The notes under the pieces were generated by a model, which made no database searches, had not been told where the DNA came from, and saw nothing but the letters and a program-made list of their open reading frames with translations. Position numbers and translations under genes: made by a program. Positions 59,053-64,000 of a stretch of 64,000 bases of DNA are shown here, in pieces. Each line of letters starts with the position of its first letter. The stretch's first letter is position 1. Source of the stretch: Marinilactibacillus sp036039175 (GTDB lineage Bacteria; Bacillota; Bacilli; Lactobacillales; Carnobacteriaceae_A). The stretch is from contig NZ_JAYXKP010000005.1 in NCBI RefSeq assembly GCF_036039175.1, forward strand, positions 1 through 64,000, in the 5' to 3' direction.

Positions 59053-60066
59053 TTACTGACTTTGCTCTTCCAGTTCAGACACTTGTTTGATAAAGTCAGT
59101 TTCCTTCTCTTCCATTGTAGCATCTCGTGTATCAATGTCCAGTTTCATTCCATCAATATCTCCAACCATTTCAATATGTTGTCGATAATTGATAAATGTA
59201 GCTGGCGCATCTCCACCATACTCACCATCAATATTGATCATAAGTTTACGGTCACCGATTGTTTCAGTAACCACTTTACTTGTTTTAGTATACACGATAT
59301 TTGGACTATTAATATGTTTTCCATCATTCATCAGCAATGTAACCAATCTCATGATTTCAACAAGGTTTGTTGCTTTCACAATAATCAGTGTAAATTTGCC
59401 GTCTCCTAACGTTTTATCAGGAGCGATTTCTTCAAATCCACCTACAGAGTTCGTCAAAGCAACAAATACCATAGACGCTTGTCCTTCGTAAACTCCATCA
59501 TCATATTCTACCCGAACAGGGACTTTACCTATTCTAGGAAGTAATTCTGCCCCTTTTGCAAAGTAAGCCAGTGAACCAAATAAAGATTTCATATTAGCAG
59601 GAACTTCATAAGATACTTCAGAAAGAAAGCCAGCTGCACCAATATTCATGAAAAAGCGTTCTTCTGAAGCTGTACTTACTTTACCAATATCCATAAATAC
59701 AGACTGATCTTTTTCAATCACTTTTGCAGCAGCTACCAGATTACCTCTAGGAACGTGCAGCGCTCTCGCATAGTCGTTCGTCGTTCCAGCTGGAATGATG
59801 GCAACTTTAGGGCGTTTTTCAGCTACGGCAATCCCGTTAATGACTTCGTTGATTGTTCCATCTCCACCAGCGGCAATTACAAGATCGAATTGTTCGTCAG
59901 CGCATCGTTTGGCCTCTTTCTGAGCAGATAAAGGTTCAGTAGTTGTACAGTAAGCACTTGTGTCATAACCAAAATCTTCATAAACTTTGAGAATATCGGG
60001 AAGAGACCTTTTCACTTGTTCTCTTCCTGATGTTGGATTGTAGATAATCCTTGCTCTTTTTCTCAT
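59053..60066 (-). CDS. dgkB: Diacylglycerol kinase (soluble, DgkB type)
   Basis: Phosphorylates diacylglycerol released by lipoteichoic acid synthesis back to phosphatidic acid. The 337-residue protein has RARIIYNPTSGRE (4-16), the ATP-site GGDGTINEVINGI (67-79), IPAGTTNDYARALHVPRGN (about 95-113), FMNIGAAGFLSEVSYEVP (about 135-152) and DGKFTLIIVKATN (about 221-233). A C-terminal acidic tail (about 305-337) extends past the catalytic domains. The gene lies 41 bases after gatB and before rlmD, the standard order in bacilli. Confidence 0.92.
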   Translation of the reverse strand: MRKRARIIYNPTSGREQVKRSLPDILKVYEDFGYDTSAYCTTTEPLSAQKEAKRCADEQFDLVIAAGGDGTINEVINGIAVAEKRPKVAIIPAGTTNDYARALHVPRGNLVAAAKVIEKDQSVFMDIGKVSTASEERFFMNIGAAGFLSEVSYEVPANMKSLFGSLAYFAKGAELLPRIGKVPVRVEYDDGVYEGQASMVFVALTNSVGGFEEIAPDKTLGDGKFTLIIVKATNLVEIMRLVTLLMNDGKHINSPNIVYTKTSKVVTETIGDRKLMINIDGEYGGDAPATFINYRQHIEMVGDIDGMKLDIDTRDATMEEKETDFIKQVSELEEQSQ

Positions 60067-60107
60067 ATCTAAGAGTTCCCCCTATAAACATTTTTAATAC
60101 TCAATGT

Positions 60108-61541
60108 TTATCGTTTTTCAATTTCTTCTTTTAGCAGTTGGTTCACGACACCCGGATTAGCTTGACCACGTGTTTGTTTCATAATCTGTCCTACAAGGAA
60201 TCCGATAGCACGATCTCTACCATTCTTATAATCTTCAATCGATTGTTCATTTTGATCTAAAATCTCATTGATAACTGGTAGTAGTTTACTTGGATCACTT
60301 AACTGCGCCCAACCTTTTTCTTCTACCAATGACTCTACGTTATCACTTCCGTTAACAATCAGCTCACGGAAGACTTTTTTAGCGATTTTCGAAGAGATTG
60401 TTCCATCTGCTATTAAATGGATCATTTCAGCCAACGCTTTTGGTGTTAAAGCAGTTTCATCGATTCCCAGTTTTTCACTATTCAAGTATGCAGAAACTTC
60501 TCCCATTAACCAGTTAGAAGCTTGCTTAGCATCTGCCTCAAAAGATAATGTCTGATCAAAGAAATCAGATAACTCTCTTGAAGAAGTCAGAACTTCCGCA
60601 TCGTATTCTGGAATACTTAATTCACTTACGTAACGAGCTCTTCTTTCTTTTGGCATTTCTGGCAGAGCATTACGCACCGATTCCACCCATTCATCTTCAA
60701 TGATTAATCTTGGAATATCTGGTTCTGGGAAATAACGATAATCACTTGAACCTTCTTTGACACGCATCAAAAGCGTGTTTCCAGTAGACTCATCATATCT
60801 TCTTGTCTCTTGTTGTAATTCACCGCCGGCCATCAAAACTTTTTCTTGACGTTCAACTTCGTAAACTAATCCTTTGCGAACATAGTTAAATGAGTTCAAG
60901 TTTTTCAGTTCCGCTTTTGTGCCAAACGCTTCTTGTCCAAATGGTCTTAAAGAAATATTTGCATCACAACGCATAGATCCTTCTTCCATTTTAACATCTG
61001 AAACACCAGTGAATTGTACAATTTGCTTCAAAGCTTCTAGATAAGCGTAAGCCTCTTCTGGAGAACGCATATCAGCTTCTGAAACAATCTCGATCAATGG
61101 AGTTCCTTGACGATTCAAATCAACGTATGAGTACCCATCTGTTCCATGCGTGTTTTTTCCGGCATCTTCTTCCAAGTGTACACGTTCGATTCGAATTCTT
61201 TTTGTTTTTCCGTTCACTTCAATATCAATCCAGCCATCGTGTCCAATAGGACGATCGAATTGAGAGATTTGGTAAGCTTTTGGATTATCTGGATAAAAGT
61301 AATTTTTACGGTCGAACTTCGTATCTTGCGTAATCGTACAATTCAATGCTAATGCTGCACGCATCCCAAATTCAATCGCTCGTTCATTTACTACTGGAAG
61401 TACTCCAGGGTAACCCCAGTCAATGACATTCGTATTTGTATTCGGTTCAGCACCAAAGTGCGCTGGTGAGGGAGAAAACATTTTAGAATCTGTTTTTAAC
61501 TCTACATGTACTTCCAGTCCAATGATTGTTTCTAAATTCAT
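60108..61541 (-). CDS. gatB: Aspartyl/glutamyl-tRNA amidotransferase subunit B
   Basis: With GatA and GatC, turns mischarged Glu-tRNA-Gln (and Asp-tRNA-Asn) into the amide form. The 477-residue protein shows ETIIGLEVHVELKTDSKMFSP (4-24), NVIDWGYPGVLPVVN (about 38-52), the kinase-like YFYPDNPKAYQISQFDRPI (about 86-104), RQGTPLIEIVSEADM (about 143-157), MRCDANISLRP (about 189-199) and the YqeY-like tail ending in GQANPGVVNQLL. Full length and intact. Confidence 0.95.
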   Translation of the reverse strand: MNLETIIGLEVHVELKTDSKMFSPSPAHFGAEPNTNTNVIDWGYPGVLPVVNERAIEFGMRAALALNCTITQDTKFDRKNYFYPDNPKAYQISQFDRPIGHDGWIDIEVNGKTKRIRIERVHLEEDAGKNTHGTDGYSYVDLNRQGTPLIEIVSEADMRSPEEAYAYLEALKQIVQFTGVSDVKMEEGSMRCDANISLRPFGQEAFGTKAELKNLNSFNYVRKGLVYEVERQEKVLMAGGELQQETRRYDESTGNTLLMRVKEGSSDYRYFPEPDIPRLIIEDEWVESVRNALPEMPKERRARYVSELSIPEYDAEVLTSSRELSDFFDQTLSFEADAKQASNWLMGEVSAYLNSEKLGIDETALTPKALAEMIHLIADGTISSKIAKKVFRELIVNGSDNVESLVEEKGWAQLSDPSKLLPVINEILDQNEQSIEDYKNGRDRAIGFLVGQIMKQTRGQANPGVVNQLLKEEIEKR

Positions 61542-61543
61542 AG

Positions 61544-63010
61544 TTATTTTCCTCCCTTGAAAAGTGGTTTTTGCTTATGAAAATCAGTTGATTGTTCAAA
61601 AGCATAAGCCGCTCTATAAAGTGTTTGTTCATCAAAATGTTTTCCGATCAGTTGCATTCCAACTGGCATTTCATTAGAAAAACCACAAGGGATCGAAACG
61701 GATGGCACGCCTGCTAAGTTAACTGGGACAGTCAGTATATCAGCCATATACATTGCTAAAGGATCTTCGATTTGACCACCAATATTGAAGGCAGTTGTTG
61801 TAGTCGTCGGTGCTACAAGGAAATCAACTTCTTCAAAGACTTTCTCAAAATCTTGACGGATCAGCGTTCTAGCTTGCGCTGCTTTTTTGAAATGGGCATC
61901 GTAGAAACCGGCACTTAATGAGAATGTGCCCAACATGATTCTTCTTTTAACTTCTAATCCGAAACCTTCTGAACGAGATTTCACATAAAGTTCTTCAAGA
62001 TTTTGAACGTTTTCTGCACGATATCCATATCGAATACCATCAAATCGTTGTAAGTTACTTGATGCTTCTGAAGAAGCAATAATGTAATAAGCTGGTATTC
62101 CGTATTTTGAATGCGGCAAGCTGACTTCAACAATTTCAGCACCGAGTTCTTCATAGGTTTTCAGCGCAGCACGAACAGATTCAATCACGCCTTTTTCTTT
62201 TGCATCTTCGTTAAAGTATTCTTTAGGAACACCAATACGCATACCTTTGACACCCTGATCGATTCCTTGAGTGAAATCAGGTGTTTCTCCATCATAAGAA
62301 GTAGAATCACGCTGATCGTATCCACTAATGGCATTCAACACAAGTGCGTTGTCTTTAACTGTTCTAGTAAAAGGTCCAATTTGGTCAAGACTTGATCCAA
62401 AAGCAATCAAACCGTAACGTGAAACGCGTCCGTATGTAGGTTTCATTCCTACTATTCCTGTAAATGCAGCTGGTTCTCTGATAGAACCCCCAGTATCTGA
62501 ACCTAGTGAAACAGGCACTTGGCCGGCTGCAACTGCTGCAGCTGAACCACCAGAAGATCCACCTGGCACTTTTGAAAGATCCCATGGATTAGCAGTAACT
62601 TTGAATGCAGAATTTTCTGTAGATCCACCCATGGCAAACTCATCCATGTTCAACTTACCAACTGAAATCATACCGATATCGTTTAACTTCTCAACAACTG
62701 TTGCATCGTATACAGGCACGAAGTCTTCTAACATTTTAGAAGCGGCTGTTGTGGTTACACCTTTTGTTACGATGTTGTCTTTGATTCCAATAGGCAAACC
62801 ACTTAAGATATTATTCGGATCGATTCCGGCTTCATCCATAGCTCGTGCTTTAGCTAAAGCCTCTGTTTTACTTAACGCAAGAAAAGCACCTACGTTTGCT
62901 TCTGTTTCTTCAATTCTATCGTATACAGACTCCATGATCTGGAGCGATGTTAGCTCACCTTTGACGAGCAGTTCATGTAATTCTTCTAACGTATGATCTA
63001 GTATCGTCAT
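61544..63010 (-). CDS. gatA: Aspartyl/glutamyl-tRNA amidotransferase subunit A
   Basis: The glutaminase subunit, releasing ammonia from glutamine. Its 488 residues hold the amidase Ser-cisSer-Lys triad: K77 in GLPIGIKDNI, S152 in GGSSGGSAAAVAAG, and the nucleophile S176 in GSDTGGSIREPA. The ATG start shares one base with the gatC stop (TAATG) and the stop is two bases from the gatB start, so the three subunits are translated in step. Confidence 0.96.
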   Translation of the reverse strand: MTILDHTLEELHELLVKGELTSLQIMESVYDRIEETEANVGAFLALSKTEALAKARAMDEAGIDPNNILSGLPIGIKDNIVTKGVTTTAASKMLEDFVPVYDATVVEKLNDIGMISVGKLNMDEFAMGGSTENSAFKVTANPWDLSKVPGGSSGGSAAAVAAGQVPVSLGSDTGGSIREPAAFTGIVGMKPTYGRVSRYGLIAFGSSLDQIGPFTRTVKDNALVLNAISGYDQRDSTSYDGETPDFTQGIDQGVKGMRIGVPKEYFNEDAKEKGVIESVRAALKTYEELGAEIVEVSLPHSKYGIPAYYIIASSEASSNLQRFDGIRYGYRAENVQNLEELYVKSRSEGFGLEVKRRIMLGTFSLSAGFYDAHFKKAAQARTLIRQDFEKVFEEVDFLVAPTTTTTAFNIGGQIEDPLAMYMADILTVPVNLAGVPSVSIPCGFSNEMPVGMQLIGKHFDEQTLYRAAYAFEQSTDFHKQKPLFKGGK

Positions 63011-63315
63011 TATGCTCCACTCTCCCCATTGTCCATAATTGCGGGTACTTTGATAAACCCATCTTGTTTGGTTTTAACATTTGTAAATAAGTCTTCTCTT
63101 GAGACTTCAAGCTTCGCTTTATCCTCACGCAAGACACTGTGATGAGTGATGCCGTGATACGTACCTTCTACACCTGTCGTATCCAGATCTTCTAATTGTT
63201 CTACCAAGTTGATTATTTTGTCCATGCCTTCAGTAAAGTCATGGATCTCTTCTTCTTTAAATTCAAGCTTTGCCAGTTTGGCAACGTGCTTAACTGTTTC
63301 TTCGTTTATAGACAT
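63010..63315 (-). CDS. gatC: Aspartyl/glutamyl-tRNA amidotransferase subunit C
   Basis: A 101-residue helper subunit that belts GatA to GatB. It begins SINEETVKHVAKLAKLEF, and has the central MDKIINLVEQLEDLDTTGVEGTYH (about 35-58) and a C-terminal LREDKAKLEVSREDLF and DGFIKVPAIMD. The frame is open upstream, but ATG 63315, about 11 bases after GGAGG, gives the family's usual start. Confidence 0.95.
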   Translation of the reverse strand: MSINEETVKHVAKLAKLEFKEEEIHDFTEGMDKIINLVEQLEDLDTTGVEGTYHGITHHSVLREDKAKLEVSREDLFTNVKTKQDGFIKVPAIMDNGESGA

Positions 63316-63358
63316 ATGGGTAATTCCCTCCAGATTGATAAAATACCGTTCAAGTTGA

Positions 63359-64000
63359 TTAATTAAAGACGTGTGTGGTGAATTCGGTTTCTTCAGCATC
63401 TCGCTTCAGGAATGATTCGATACCGTTCAATGATTCTACTTTAATTTCAATTGGTAGATTTTCAGATAGGTATGAATTTGCAGCTTCGTTCAGATACTGA
63501 GTGAAAGCAATGATCTCACCTTTTCCGTAAAATTGCGTAACAATTTCGATTTGAAGACTAACCAAATTATCGTCAACGTAATGCGCGACTCCAGTGATAC
63601 CACTTAAGTTAGGGAAGAAGTTTTCTACCTTGGATTTAAAATTGGCAAAACTGTTTCCTTCCGCACTTTGCATGCCTTCTACCGGAAATACGAGTCTACT
63701 TTCATTGACTTGGTTCCAGTTAGAGATAGAATCTGCTCCGTTCTCACTAAGACCTTCAGAAATATAAACCCCTCCGGCAAAATTATCTCTAGTCGATTGT
63801 TCATAAAGTCCAACCATAATCGGAACAGTTCCTACGCCTTCTAGTTGACGCATTCTCGAAACAATCTCACTTCCAATTCTTTGTCCTTCCCGTAATAGAT
63901 CTTCTTTACTGATTTCTTGCTGTTGTTCTTGCTGCTGATCGTTACGGTAATAATCTACTGAATTTAGAGATAACCCTATACTGATTCCAGCAAGCTGTAT
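63359..64000 (-). CDS. camS: CamS sex-pheromone-precursor family lipoprotein (5' end outside window)
   Basis: The frame runs uninterrupted from the right edge to TAA 63359, giving the last 213 residues of a CamS/YerH protein. Visible pieces include LLREGQRIGSEIVSRMRQLEG, VPIMVGLYEQSTRDNFAGGVYISEGLSENG, SFANFKSKVENFFPNLSGITG and the closing LSENLPIEIKVESLNGIESFLKR. CamS lipoproteins yield a pheromone from the signal peptide in enterococci and staphylococci; the mature function is unknown. That signal peptide is outside the window. Gene order with gatC, 43 bases on, is the same in many bacilli. Confidence 0.88.
   Translation of the reverse strand: MQLAGISIGLSLNSVDYYRNDQQQEQQQEISKEDLLREGQRIGSEIVSRMRQLEGVGTVPIMVGLYEQSTRDNFAGGVYISEGLSENGADSISNWNQVNESRLVFPVEGMQSAEGNSFANFKSKVENFFPNLSGITGVAHYVDDNLVSLQIEIVTQFYGKGEIIAFTQYLNEAANSYLSENLPIEIKVESLNGIESFLKRDAEETEFTTHVFN

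Noticed and set aside
1..64000. CRISPR arrays, insertion sequences, prophage, tRNA genes or replication origins
   Set aside because: I saw no regularly spaced repeats, transposase or integrase motifs, or tRNA-like cloverleaf sequence on either strand; a tRNAscan or covariance search would be needed to be certain.

Overview
The window is a continuous stretch of low-G+C Gram-positive chromosome. Protein families and gene order (camS-gatCAB-dgkB-rlmD, the yut-type cluster, a CvfD-type S1 protein, an Lmo0937-type miniprotein, a T-box leader) point to Lactobacillales. A Carnobacteriaceae member such as a marine or alkaliphilic genus is my best guess, but that is inference. Genes are dense, mostly in short operons closed by clear Rho-independent hairpins. 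I see no insertion sequence, prophage, CRISPR array, tRNA or rRNA gene.

Layout. 1-315: three tandem sigma-A promoters fire leftwards off the edge, as upstream of an rRNA operon. 316-8,650: acetyltransferase, pgi, a small NUDIX-like protein, a CvfD-type S1 protein, a PatB/MalY C-S lyase, a ROK fructokinase, a cyclophilin, a DUF212 membrane protein, ferredoxin-NADP reductase and a YutG-type protein. 8,660-13,900: a leftward run of TIGR01906 membrane protein, NagD-type phosphatase, YutD with a lysine-rich tail, YunD-type metallophosphatase and cardiolipin synthase. 13,900-20,640: a broken membrane gene, cutC, a MetE-like methyltransferase behind a methionine T-box, RNase HI, two acetyltransferases, a nitroreductase, a PC4/YdbC-type protein and histidinol-phosphatase.

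20,700-27,840: a complete histidine operon (hisZ-G-D-C-B-H-A-F-IE) whose missing step, histidinol-phosphatase, is encoded divergently next door. 27,930-30,324: an attenuator with a 17-residue leader peptide rich in Leu/Ile/Val controls a BASS-family transporter and a GldA/YbdH-type 2-hydroxyacid dehydrogenase. This is the most interesting regulatory system here.

30,474-37,100: DUF378 protein, a decayed gene with four in-frame stops, a CDF metal transporter and a lipoprotein. 34,189-41,426: a UgpCAEB-like ABC importer operon that continues into a metallo-beta-lactamase-fold hydrolase and a cytosolic 5'-nucleotidase-like enzyme, suggesting uptake and breakdown of an organophosphate. 41,692-50,160: M20 amidohydrolase, ketopantoate-reductase-like protein, YeiH-type transporter, TspO-like protein, UvsE, a solitary EAL protein with a cysteine-containing N-terminus, an Lmo0937-type miniprotein and a lipase-like hydrolase. 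50,307-54,444: a P-type ATPase with Na+/K+-ATPase-type (P2C) signatures followed by two TrkA/RCK proteins. 54,784-64,000: AIM24 protein, exodeoxyribonuclease III, an unknown protein, and the camS-gatC-gatA-gatB-dgkB-rlmD operon, cut by the right edge inside camS.

Many start codons were re-chosen from Shine-Dalgarno positions; several are TTG or GTG. All functional names come from recognising sequence motifs by eye, without database searches.
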